Assembly: GCA_018657375.1 (NCBI GenBank)
Contig: JABHXI010000022.1
Coordinates: 1-5,789 of the forward strand
Origin: Candidatus Nitrosopumilus sp.
Lineage (GTDB): Archaea > Thermoproteota > Nitrososphaeria > Nitrososphaerales > Nitrosopumilaceae
Direction: 5' to 3'
Length of the DNA stretch: 5,789 nt
Of this stretch, positions 1 through 5,493 are shown piece after piece. The notes below the pieces were generated by a model. The model had not been told where the DNA came from. It did no database searches and was given only the letters and a program-made list of their open reading frames with translations. The stretch's first letter is position 1, and each line of letters starts with the position of its first letter. Position numbers and translations under genes: made by a program.

Positions 1-705
1 AAACCCTTCTTCACTTCCCAACTGATTTCTATTTTGTGCAAATTTATATCCAAAATATAGCTCTGGACTTCTAAACAACGTATGTTCAAATTCTTCAATA
101 GATACTAATGATGTTGACGACATTGCTTCTATTTTCATTGCTTTAGATCTTTCTTCTAGTAGTTGCTGAATAATTTTTTCTGTTTCTTGATACCCTCCTT
201 CCCCGATATGCTCATATCTTATATTTCCCTGATGATCTGCAATGTATTTTCTTGGCCAGTAATTATTTTCAAATGCTTTCCATGTTTTCATATCATTATC
301 TAGAACTACTGGATAGTCAATACCGTATTTCTCTATTGCAACTTGAACATTTTCTGCATTTTTTTCAAATTCAAATTCTGGTGAATGAATTCCAATTATT
401 AGCAATCCTTGATCTGCATATTTTTCATCCCATGCTGTAATGTATGGAAGTGTTCTGATGCAATTAACACAGCTATATGTCCAGATATCGTACAGGATTA
501 CTTTATTCTCCATATCTTTAGATATTTTTTCAGGTGTTGTGTTGAGATAATCTGATATGCCTACTAAATTTGGAGCCTTTTTAATTCCTGAATCTTCAAT
601 TATTGATGAGGATTCATCTAGACCTATGAATAATATGGCTAAAAATACTACTCCTGCACCAATTAGCCCGCCAAAAATTATGCCTGTTTTAATTTCTGCA
701 TTCAT
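1..705 (-). CDS. Membrane-anchored thioredoxin-like (TlpA/DipZ C-terminal type) protein, 3' end missing
   Basis: Partial gene: 235 codons from ATG (703-705) are open to the left edge, so the C-terminus is missing. Residues about 7-28 form one hydrophobic segment, a signal anchor placing the rest outside the cytoplasm. A thioredoxin-like domain covers about 44-180. Its redox pair is C79-V-N-C82 in the context WTYSCVNCIRTLPY, and the likely cis-proline is P151 (YWPRKY). The WTYSC.NC.RTLPY signature and the following segment SPELYFGYKFAQ (about 213-224) resemble the thioredoxin plus C-terminal domain of DipZ proteins rather than plain TlpA. Its ATG overlaps the ccdA stop (ATGA), so the two are probably translationally coupled. 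Inferred role: extracytoplasmic thiol-disulfide reductase supplied with electrons by the neighbouring CcdA. The substrate is unknown. The fold is well supported; the physiological role is not. Confidence 0.88.
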   Translation of the reverse strand, partial: MNAEIKTGIIFGGLIGAGVVFLAILFIGLDESSSIIEDSGIKKAPNLVGISDYLNTTPEKISKDMENKVILYDIWTYSCVNCIRTLPYITAWDEKYADQGLLIIGIHSPEFEFEKNAENVQVAIEKYGIDYPVVLDNDMKTWKAFENNYWPRKYIADHQGNIRYEHIGEGGYQETEKIIQQLLEERSKAMKIEAMSSTSLVSIEEFEHTLFRSPELYFGYKFAQNRNQLGSEEGF

Positions 706-1433
706 CCTAACATCACGATCTCGTTAAGTAATGGAAAATTTGCAATATATGCAAGTTGGTTTGTAAATATTAAAATTCCCAGCAAGATGATAAATCCTCC
801 TAATACAATGTTGTAATATTTCAAATGTTTTGTCATGGATGAAATAATTTTTGTAGATTTAGAATAAAATATCCCCATTAAAATAAATGGAATGCCTAGA
901 CCTGTGGAATACGCTAGTAGTAAACTAAATGAAATTGAGGGTGTGGTTGCAGCTAATGTGAGTATTGTTCCCAATATTGGTCCAACACATGGTGTCCATC
1001 CTATAGCAAACGCTAAACCAAATACAAATGACATTGGATAGCTTGATTTAAAATTTTTAATGTGGAATTTTTTTTCTTTATTTAACGAATTAATTTTTGT
1101 AGACAATATTAAAAATATTCCAAAGATGATGATAATAATTCCTGCAATTATGTTTAGACTCTCTGTGAATTGATTAACGTTTTCTAATAATGCACTGTTA
1201 ATCAAAACTCCTAAGGTTGAAAAAATAATTGAAAACCCTAAAACAAAAAATATTGTGTTTATTACAATGTTGATTTTATTTATTTGAACATTGGATTTAT
1301 GTGGATTTTTTATTTCATATAATGTAGTTCCAGAAATATATGCTAAAAATGCGGGAATCATTGGCAAGATGCATGGAGCAATAAATGAGGCCAATCCTGC
1401 AAGCAGAGCCACTATTATCGTGGGTTCAGTCAT
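702..1433 (-). CDS. ccdA: CcdA/DsbD-type transmembrane thiol electron transporter
   Basis: A 243-residue polytopic membrane protein. Six hydrophobic segments are visible at about 5-34, 56-82, 94-111, 134-161, 167-190 and 207-227. The paired cysteines that define CcdA/DsbD transporters lie in segments 1 and 4: C21 in FIAPCILP and C149 in GWTPCVGP, each next to prolines as in the family. Length is normal for stand-alone CcdA. Family members carry electrons from cytosolic thioredoxin across the membrane to extracytoplasmic thioredoxin-like proteins; the downstream gene, overlapping by ATGA, encodes such a partner. In DipZ the two parts are one polypeptide, so this is a split version. The ATG at 1431-1433 has a TATA-like box 23-28 nt upstream and only a weak AGGA next to the start, consistent with a leaderless transcript. 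The gene symbol reflects family membership, not proven orthology. Confidence 0.93.
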   Translation of the reverse strand: MTEPTIIVALLAGLASFIAPCILPMIPAFLAYISGTTLYEIKNPHKSNVQINKINIVINTIFFVLGFSIIFSTLGVLINSALLENVNQFTESLNIIAGIIIIIFGIFLILSTKINSLNKEKKFHIKNFKSSYPMSFVFGLAFAIGWTPCVGPILGTILTLAATTPSISFSLLLAYSTGLGIPFILMGIFYSKSTKIISSMTKHLKYYNIVLGGFIILLGILIFTNQLAYIANFPLLNEIVMLG

Positions 1434-1455
1434 GTCCTAATTTCATAATTTTTCC

Positions 1456-1461
1456 TTTAAA
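1456..1461 (-). promoter_or_regulatory. TATA-like box for the ccdA/thioredoxin operon
   Basis: TTTAAA, in the context GGCTTTAAAGG, lies 23-28 nt upstream of the ccdA ATG. That is the spacing expected when archaeal transcription starts at or next to the start codon. No other good TATA candidate at this spacing was seen. Inferred from sequence only. Confidence 0.5.
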
Positions 1462-1474
1462 GCCTTCTTACGCA

Positions 1475-1509
1475 TTTTAACTAGTATCTCACAATCCGTT
1501 TTTAACTAG
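1475..1509. repeat. 10-bp direct repeat TTTTAACTAG in divergent promoter region
   Basis: TTTTAACTAG occurs at 1475-1484 and again at 1500-1509, start to start 25 bp, inside the 94-bp region between the divergent ccdA and small-peptide genes. The right copy coincides with the predicted TATA box of the plus-strand gene. The left copy could be a second TATA-like element or a regulator site. The repeat itself is certain; its function is not known. Confidence 0.5.
1499..1506 (+). promoter_or_regulatory. TATA-like box for the 40-residue membrane peptide gene
   Basis: TTTTTAAC lies 22-29 nt upstream of the ATG at 1528, the position of a TATA box for a leaderless archaeal mRNA. It overlaps the second copy of a 10-bp direct repeat (1500-1509). 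It is back to back with the ccdA promoter on the other strand, so both promoters share about 90 bp. Confidence 0.45.
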
Positions 1510-1527
1510 GGGTTTGATGACTCTGAT

Positions 1528-1650
1528 ATGAATAAACGATTTATTGTCGTAGGTATCATTTTGTCCATAGCTGTGACTATTGCAGTTATCGTGGGCTCTC
1601 CTGCAAATCCATTAGATTTGGCATTTGGTGGAATGGATGCTTCTAGATAA
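1528..1650 (+). CDS. Small single-span membrane peptide, 40 residues, function unknown
   Basis: Forty codons from ATG 1528 to TAA 1648-1650. The product begins MNKRFIVVG, followed by a hydrophobic stretch at about 5-23 (IVVGIILSIAVTIAVIVG), then a short polar tail ending GMDASR. This looks like a signal-anchor micro-protein with positive residues (K3, R4) before the membrane span. Support for a real gene: a TATA-like box at the right distance, no room for a longer gene, and a stop codon that directly abuts the bioF stop codon on the other strand, filling the gap exactly. Family not recognised. It could be a subunit or regulator of a membrane complex, but nothing nearby identifies a partner; its divergent neighbour is the CcdA membrane transporter. 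Confidence 0.6.
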   Translation: MNKRFIVVGIILSIAVTIAVIVGSPANPLDLAFGGMDASR

Positions 1651-2781
1651 TTACAAGAATTTTCTATAGGCTTTTTCAAATATTTTTAACGATTTTTCAA
1701 CATCTGAATTTGTTAGCCACGCCGTCACTGATATTCTTAGTCTAGCTTGATTCTTTGGTACTGTGGGATACCTGATTGGTTGTGCAAATATCCCGTTTAC
1801 AGATAAAAATTTACCAAAATCCATCGCTAATTTTTCACTTCCTAAAATTATTGGTATGATCTGCGTATTTGATTTTATTTCATATCCGATTGATCTTAGC
1901 CCTCTCGCTAATTTTTCTACATTATTTTCTAATTTCTTCTTCTGAGTCTCTCTGTCTGACTCTATTCTTTTAATTGAATGTTGCACTAAAAATGATGGTA
2001 GTGCTGATGTGTAGATAAATGGTTTTGATTTATTTATGCATAAATCAATCACATTATTTTGTGATGCGACATACCCTCCAAATGATCCTAGACCTTTGCT
2101 TAAACTACTGATATACAAATCAATTTTTTTTGCTACATTGAAATGTTCTGGAGTTCCCTTTCCATCTTTTCCCATTACAAAATCCCCGTGTGCGTCATCT
2201 ACAATTGTTATCGCATTTGATTTTTGTGAAATTTCCGTAATTTCTTTTAACGATGATACGTCTCCATCCATACTAAATACACCTTCAGTAATTACAAACT
2301 TATTTTTTCCTTGTATTTTTATTTTCTTTTCTAAATCATCCATGTCATTATGTTTGTAAATGGATATTTTGGCACCTGATAATTTACATGACTCTATGAT
2401 GCTTGCGTGGTTTAATTCATCACTGAGAATTAAATCCCCTTTTGACGCAATTGCTGAAATTGATCCAAGATTTGCCATGTAGCCTGTGGGATAAACCAGA
2501 CTGTTTTGTTGCGATTTGTGTTTTGCCAGTACACTTTCTAATTTCCTATATGATTCATCATTTCCTGAAACAAGTCTGGAACTTGACTGTAATTGATTTG
2601 TTTGAATTTTGGTTATTGGAATTCCAAGATAATCGTTTGAGGACAAATTGATGTGTTTTTTACCTTTAATTGTGATGTGTGAACCTCGTGCTTCACCATA
2701 TTGCAACTTTCTGTGTAGATTATTTTCTTTAATTCGTGCTAATTCTAAATCAATAAAGTTGAGTTTATGCTTCAAGGCCAA
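1651..2781 (-). CDS. bioF: 8-amino-7-oxononanoate synthase (KAPA synthase)
   Basis: A 376-residue PLP enzyme of the alpha-oxoamine synthase family, close in length to E. coli BioF (384). It condenses a pimeloyl thioester with L-alanine, releasing CO2, to give 8-amino-7-oxononanoate, the first committed step of late biotin synthesis in the cytosol. Visible motifs: SSNDYLG (47-53), SGN (72-74), YPTGYMANLG (97-106), DELNHASI (121-128), VDDAHG (194-199; D195 and H198 contact PLP) and the Schiff-base lysine K229 in SSLSKGLGSFGG. A TAG codon at 2788-2790 closes the frame upstream, and the first internal Met is at 102, so translation must begin at TTG 2781 or TTG 2775. This overlaps bioB by 17 nt, implying a bioB-bioF operon with coupled translation. 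No Shine-Dalgarno sequence is visible. Related oxoamine synthases (Kbl, HemA) are less likely given the bioB/bioA neighbours. Confidence 0.95.
   Translation of the reverse strand: MALKHKLNFIDLELARIKENNLHRKLQYGEARGSHITIKGKKHINLSSNDYLGIPITKIQTNQLQSSSRLVSGNDESYRKLESVLAKHKSQQNSLVYPTGYMANLGSISAIASKGDLILSDELNHASIIESCKLSGAKISIYKHNDMDDLEKKIKIQGKNKFVITEGVFSMDGDVSSLKEITEISQKSNAITIVDDAHGDFVMGKDGKGTPEHFNVAKKIDLYISSLSKGLGSFGGYVASQNNVIDLCINKSKPFIYTSALPSFLVQHSIKRIESDRETQKKKLENNVEKLARGLRSIGYEIKSNTQIIPIILGSEKLAMDFGKFLSVNGIFAQPIRYPTVPKNQARLRISVTAWLTNSDVEKSLKIFEKAYRKFL
1672..1697 (+). terminator. Possible T-tract terminator for the small plus-strand gene
   Basis: Three T5 runs (1672-1676, 1683-1687, 1693-1697), spaced 10-11 bp, lie 22-47 nt after the stop codon on the plus strand. 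Archaeal RNA polymerase commonly terminates at oligo-T tracts without a hairpin. The tracts are also antisense to the last codons of bioF, so coding constraints alone could explain them. Confidence 0.3.
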
Positions 2782-3742
2782 TTTTTTCTATCATTTCACG
2801 GTCTTTTTTGGATTTATTTCCGCCCATAGTTAGATATCCTTCAGTAATTATTCCATTTGCTCCACTTTGGAGTAATTCTTCTCCTGAATCCTCTAGTTGA
2901 GTTTCTCTTCCTCCAGAAATTTTAATCACTGATTCTGGTAAGAGAAATCGTATGACTGAAAATATTCTAGTAATTTCAGAATTTGCAAGGTCCACTTGCA
3001 ATTCCAATGGTGTTCCTGGAACTGCAACTAGTATGTTGATTGTTATTTCCTCTGGATATATTCGTGCTAATTCTAAAGTTAATTCTAATCTTTGTTCTCT
3101 TGTTTCTCCCAACCCGATAATTCCGCCTGTACACAATTCCAACCCTGCTTCTCTTGCAATTTCTAGTGTATCTAGTCTATCTTGATATGTGTGTGTTGTA
3201 CATATTTCTGGAAATTTTGATTTTGCTGTTTCTAAATTATGATTGTACCTTTTTACTTTCAGTTCTTTTAATTTTGATGCTTGTTGTTTTGTAAGAAATC
3301 CTAAACTACATTCTACACTAATTCCAACTTTTACATTTATCTCTGTAATTATTTTACAAACTTTTATGAAATCTTTTGGTGATGGTTCTTTCCATGCTGC
3401 AACTAAACAATATGAGTCTGCACCTTCTTCTTTTGCTTTTTTAGCTTTGATTACAACTTCTTCTGGTGTAGGCAATTGATATGTTTCAATACCTGTATCA
3501 AAAAATGCTGATTGCCCACAAAATGTACAATCTTCACTACATGCATTTTTTTTAATATTGTTTAATTGCTCCACATCTACTTTATTTCCATTATAGTCCC
3601 TGGTTATCTCGTTAGCACATTTAGATAATTCCTTAAGATCTTCATCTGGTACATTAAACAATTTTCTTGCATCTTCTACGGAAATTCTTTCTCCTGAAAA
3701 CACCTTTTCTTGACAATCTTTGATGAATTCTAGGTTACTCAT
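2765..3742 (-). CDS. bioB: Biotin synthase (radical SAM)
   Basis: A 325-residue radical-SAM enzyme that inserts sulfur into dethiobiotin, the last step of biotin synthesis. The [4Fe-4S]/SAM motif is C68-x3-C72-x2-C75 (CSEDCTFC). Ligands of the second, sacrificial [2Fe-2S] cluster can be placed by comparison with E. coli C97, C128, C188 and R260: C112 (YCLVAAW), C145 (VECSLG), C204 (ELCTGGIIGLGET) and R279 (ISGGRE). Other BioB hallmarks are YNHNLET (166-172), VAVPGTPL (239-246) and the C-terminal GANGIITEGYLTMGG. All key residues are present, so the enzyme should be active. ATG at 3740-3742 has a good TATA box 22-29 nt upstream and a BirA-type operator further up. The 3' end overlaps bioF by 17 nt, so bioB is first gene of the bioBF unit. 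Confidence 0.97.
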   Translation of the reverse strand: MSNLEFIKDCQEKVFSGERISVEDARKLFNVPDEDLKELSKCANEITRDYNGNKVDVEQLNNIKKNACSEDCTFCGQSAFFDTGIETYQLPTPEEVVIKAKKAKEEGADSYCLVAAWKEPSPKDFIKVCKIITEINVKVGISVECSLGFLTKQQASKLKELKVKRYNHNLETAKSKFPEICTTHTYQDRLDTLEIAREAGLELCTGGIIGLGETREQRLELTLELARIYPEEITINILVAVPGTPLELQVDLANSEITRIFSVIRFLLPESVIKISGGRETQLEDSGEELLQSGANGIITEGYLTMGGNKSKKDREMIEKIGLEA

Positions 3743-3763
3743 GTTGAAACAATTTTTATTCCA

Positions 3764-3771
3764 TTTATAAA
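3764..3771 (-). promoter_or_regulatory. TATA box of the bioB-bioF operon
   Basis: TTTATAAA read on the minus strand lies 22-29 nt upstream of the bioB ATG. It is close to the archaeal TATA consensus and gives a leaderless or near-leaderless mRNA. It is the best TATA match seen in the window. Confidence 0.7.
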
Positions 3772-3781
3772 CATATTGTAA

Positions 3782-3813
3782 TTGTTAACCCTCTTAATTT
3801 TAGGGGTTAACAG
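3782..3813. promoter_or_regulatory. Candidate BirA (biotin repressor) operator upstream of bioB
   Basis: The sequence reads TTGTTAACC (3782-3790), 14 nt, GGTTAACAG (3805-3813). The inner arms TGTTAACCC (3783-3791) and GGGTTAACA (3804-3812) are a perfect 9-bp inverted repeat with centres 21 bp apart, two helical turns. The known BirA operator consensus, shared by bacteria and some archaea, is close to TTGTWAACC, 14-16 nt, GGTTWACAA; 17 of 18 arm positions agree. The site begins directly next to the bioA stop codon and ends 10 bp before the bioB TATA box, where a bound dimer could hinder TFB/TBP loading. The inferred function is biotin-dependent control of bioBF. An RNA hairpin terminator for bioA is less likely because no U-tract follows on that strand. 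Confidence 0.75.
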
Positions 3814-5130
3814 TCAAATAATTTTTGATTTTGATGCCTGAATGGTCTTAATTGTTCTCCTTAGAAGTAATTCTAATTCATTACCTTGAATTGATAGCGG
3901 TGGAACTAGCATTACAATATTCCCCAGAGTTCGAAGGTATATTCCATGTTTTTTCCCTTCTTCAAAGAATACTTTATTGATGGATTTTTTTGTCTTGATT
4001 GGTATCTTTTTTTCTTTGTCTGATACTAACTCTATCCCCATTAGCATTCCCTTGTGTCTGATATCTCCGACAATGTCTATGTCTGAAATTTCTTCATAAT
4101 ACTTTGAAAATATCTTCGATGTTTTTTGAATTTTTTTAATCAAATTGAATTTTTCATACATGTGGATATTCTCATTGGCCACTGCTGCTGCCATTGGATT
4201 TCCAGTATATGTATGACCGTGAAAAAGATGCTTCCAATCATTAAATTCACCTGAAAATGAATCATAGATTTTTTTATTTGTAAGCGTTGCTGCCATCGTC
4301 AAATACCCGCCAGTTAGCATTTTTCCATACGCTGCTATGTCCGGTATGCTTTGCTGTTCTTGATATTGCACCATTGATCCCAATCTTCCAAAACCTGTTG
4401 CTATCTCATCCAGCACAAACAGGATGTCATGTTTTTTACATAACTTGCTAATCTTTTTTTGAAAGTCTTCGGGATAAATTATGACCCCTCCTGCCATCTG
4501 TGCGCCGCTTTCCATTATGAAAGCTGCAATGTCGTCTTTTTTGGAAAACCTTTTTTCAATTTTTTCCAAACACTCGTTTTGATGGTCTTCAAAAGTCAAT
4601 CCTTTTGGTATTCTGTACTTGTTTGGAACTGGAAATTGAATAGTTGGAAACAGTTGCTCTTTAAATTTTGCAAAAAATTCTGGAACGTACCCTACTGACA
4701 TGGCTCCAAACGTGTCCCCGTGATATCCGTTTTCTACAGTTGCAATTTTTGTTCTGTTTCTCTCTCCAGTGTTTTTCCAGTACTGCAACGCAATTTTGAT
4801 TGCAATTTCCATTGCTGATGAGCCATTGTCTGAAAAAAACACCTTGTTCATTCCTGGAGATATTTTCATGAGATTGTCTGCCAGTTTTTCTATGGGCTCG
4901 TTTGTAAGATTGAACAATGATGAATGTTGAATTTTCTTGCTTTGGGTTGTAATTGCTTTAACTAATTGGGGATTGGAGTGCCCCCAAACATTGCACCACA
5001 TTGACCCTACCGCGTCAATTATCTTGTTTCCTTTGGAGTCTATTAGCCATATTCCTTTGCCTTTAGTTATGGTGTCAAATGAACCCCATTCACTCATCTG
5101 CGTGTTTGGATGCCATACTGAACTTTTCAA
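3814..5130 (-). CDS. bioA: Adenosylmethionine-8-amino-7-oxononanoate aminotransferase (DAPA synthase)
   Basis: A 438-residue class-III PLP aminotransferase (E. coli BioA: 429) that converts KAPA to 7,8-diaminopelargonate. Motifs in order: VWHPNTQM (5-12), the N-terminal signature of BioA rather than other omega-aminotransferases; SDNGSSAMEIAIKIALQYW (100-118); GYHGDT (135-140); VLDEIATGFGRLG (239-251) with the PLP-ring aspartate D241; the Schiff-base lysine K270 in YGKMLTGG; HGHTYTGNPMA (304-314); and R400 in LRTLGN, equivalent to the substrate-carboxylate arginine. The start must be TTG at 5128-5130: the preceding codon is a TAG stop, and the N-terminal signature begins at residue 5. Asn9 replaces the Tyr17 of E. 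coli BioA, so the amino donor (SAM or lysine) is uncertain. The gene ends right at the candidate BirA operator and lies 60 bp after a small basic ORF. Confidence 0.95.
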   Translation of the reverse strand: MKSSVWHPNTQMSEWGSFDTITKGKGIWLIDSKGNKIIDAVGSMWCNVWGHSNPQLVKAITTQSKKIQHSSLFNLTNEPIEKLADNLMKISPGMNKVFFSDNGSSAMEIAIKIALQYWKNTGERNRTKIATVENGYHGDTFGAMSVGYVPEFFAKFKEQLFPTIQFPVPNKYRIPKGLTFEDHQNECLEKIEKRFSKKDDIAAFIMESGAQMAGGVIIYPEDFQKKISKLCKKHDILFVLDEIATGFGRLGSMVQYQEQQSIPDIAAYGKMLTGGYLTMAATLTNKKIYDSFSGEFNDWKHLFHGHTYTGNPMAAAVANENIHMYEKFNLIKKIQKTSKIFSKYYEEISDIDIVGDIRHKGMLMGIELVSDKEKKIPIKTKKSINKVFFEEGKKHGIYLRTLGNIVMLVPPLSIQGNELELLLRRTIKTIQASKSKII

Positions 5131-5153
5131 CTAATATTGTTGGATTTGTGAAC

Positions 5154-5160
5154 TTAATAA
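5154..5160 (-). promoter_or_regulatory. Possible TATA-like box for bioA
   Basis: TTATTAA on the minus strand lies 24-30 nt upstream of the bioA TTG start, the expected spacing for a leaderless mRNA. The match is moderate. bioA could instead be read through from the small gene upstream (60-bp gap, same strand). Confidence 0.4.
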
Positions 5161-5190
5161 TTGAGTTGTTGGCAAATTGTGAATGTTATT

Positions 5191-5358
5191 TTAATTTGAT
5201 TGTATCTTTGACTGTTTTTTTTCTAAACTCATTTGATAGTACATGCGCTGTTTTTTTAAATTGAGAATTTCCCTATTTTTTTCCCTGTATCTTTTGTTTT
5301 GTTCTCGTCTGACCTCCTTGTTTTCTTTTTTTAACCTATTTAGAAATTCTAGAGACAT
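5191..5358 (-). CDS. Small, highly basic, probably helical protein, 55 residues, function unknown
   Basis: Fifty-five codons from ATG 5356-5358 to TAA 5191-5193. The product has 17 Lys/Arg against 7 Glu and no Asp (net about +10), no Cys, Pro, Gly or Trp, and is dominated by charged helix-favouring residues, for example RREQNKRYREKNRE (17-30). That composition suggests one long helix or coiled coil that may bind nucleic acid. A strong TATA-like box lies 21-29 nt before the ATG, which is the main evidence that it is expressed. It lies 60 bp upstream of bioA on the same strand and may share a transcript. Family not recognised. Low-complexity AAA-rich coding could make it a chance ORF, so confidence is moderate. 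Confidence 0.55.
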   Translation of the reverse strand: MSLEFLNRLKKENKEVRREQNKRYREKNREILNLKKQRMYYQMSLEKKQSKIQSN

Positions 5359-5493
5359 TCCATTGTTTCCCTATTTTTTATATTAAAATCACATTTTTTT
5401 TTCATAATGGTTAGAATTTCTGTAATGCATGCGAATATTCTTGTTCTATACCTGTAGAATTAAACAATTTGATGTTTGTACCATTCCAGATTA
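5359..5493. other. Divergent intergenic region
   Basis: This 135-bp stretch lies between the minus-strand 55-residue gene and the plus-strand HTH ORF. It holds the TATA box of the former at 5379-5387 and a weak TATA-like AATTAAAC at 5458-5465 for the latter. Only reading frames under 20 codons were found, and no RNA gene was recognised. Confidence 0.5.
5379..5387 (-). promoter_or_regulatory. TATA box for the 55-residue basic protein
   Basis: TTTAATATA on the minus strand lies 21-29 nt upstream of ATG 5358. It is a good archaeal TATA match at leaderless spacing. It could also drive bioA by read-through. Confidence 0.5.

Noticed and set aside
252..440. 62-codon plus-strand open frame
   Set aside because: It is fully antisense to the thioredoxin-like gene, including the CxxC region, which has clear family motifs on the other strand.
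1514..1526. TGATGA followed by CTGA, resembling C/D box sRNA elements
   Set aside because: Only 2 nt separate the boxes, so there is no guide, and no second box pair follows. It is part of the promoter and leader of the small ORF.
2036..2359. Open frame of 107 codons on the plus strand
   Set aside because: It is antisense to the core of bioF, including the PLP-binding DDAHG region. Its composition is that of a reverse-frame shadow, with no promoter.
3783..3812. Inverted repeat as a rho-independent terminator of bioA
   Set aside because: The loop is 12 nt and no U-tract follows on the minus strand. The match in sequence and spacing to a BirA operator explains it better.
5146..5175. Degenerate BirA-like dyad (TTGTGAACT, 12 nt, TGTTGGCAA) over the bioA TATA-like box
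   Set aside because: The arms match the consensus at only 7 and 6 of 9 positions and the spacer is 12 nt instead of 14-16. Chance similarity in AT-rich DNA is more likely.
5308..5320. Perfect GGAGGT (Shine-Dalgarno-like) on the minus strand
   Set aside because: It lies inside the 55-residue ORF as codons AAG GAG GTC. No start codon follows within 4-12 nt.
5407..5457. 16-codon ORF on the plus strand in the divergent gap
   Set aside because: It is too short, with no promoter at the right distance and no recognisable features.
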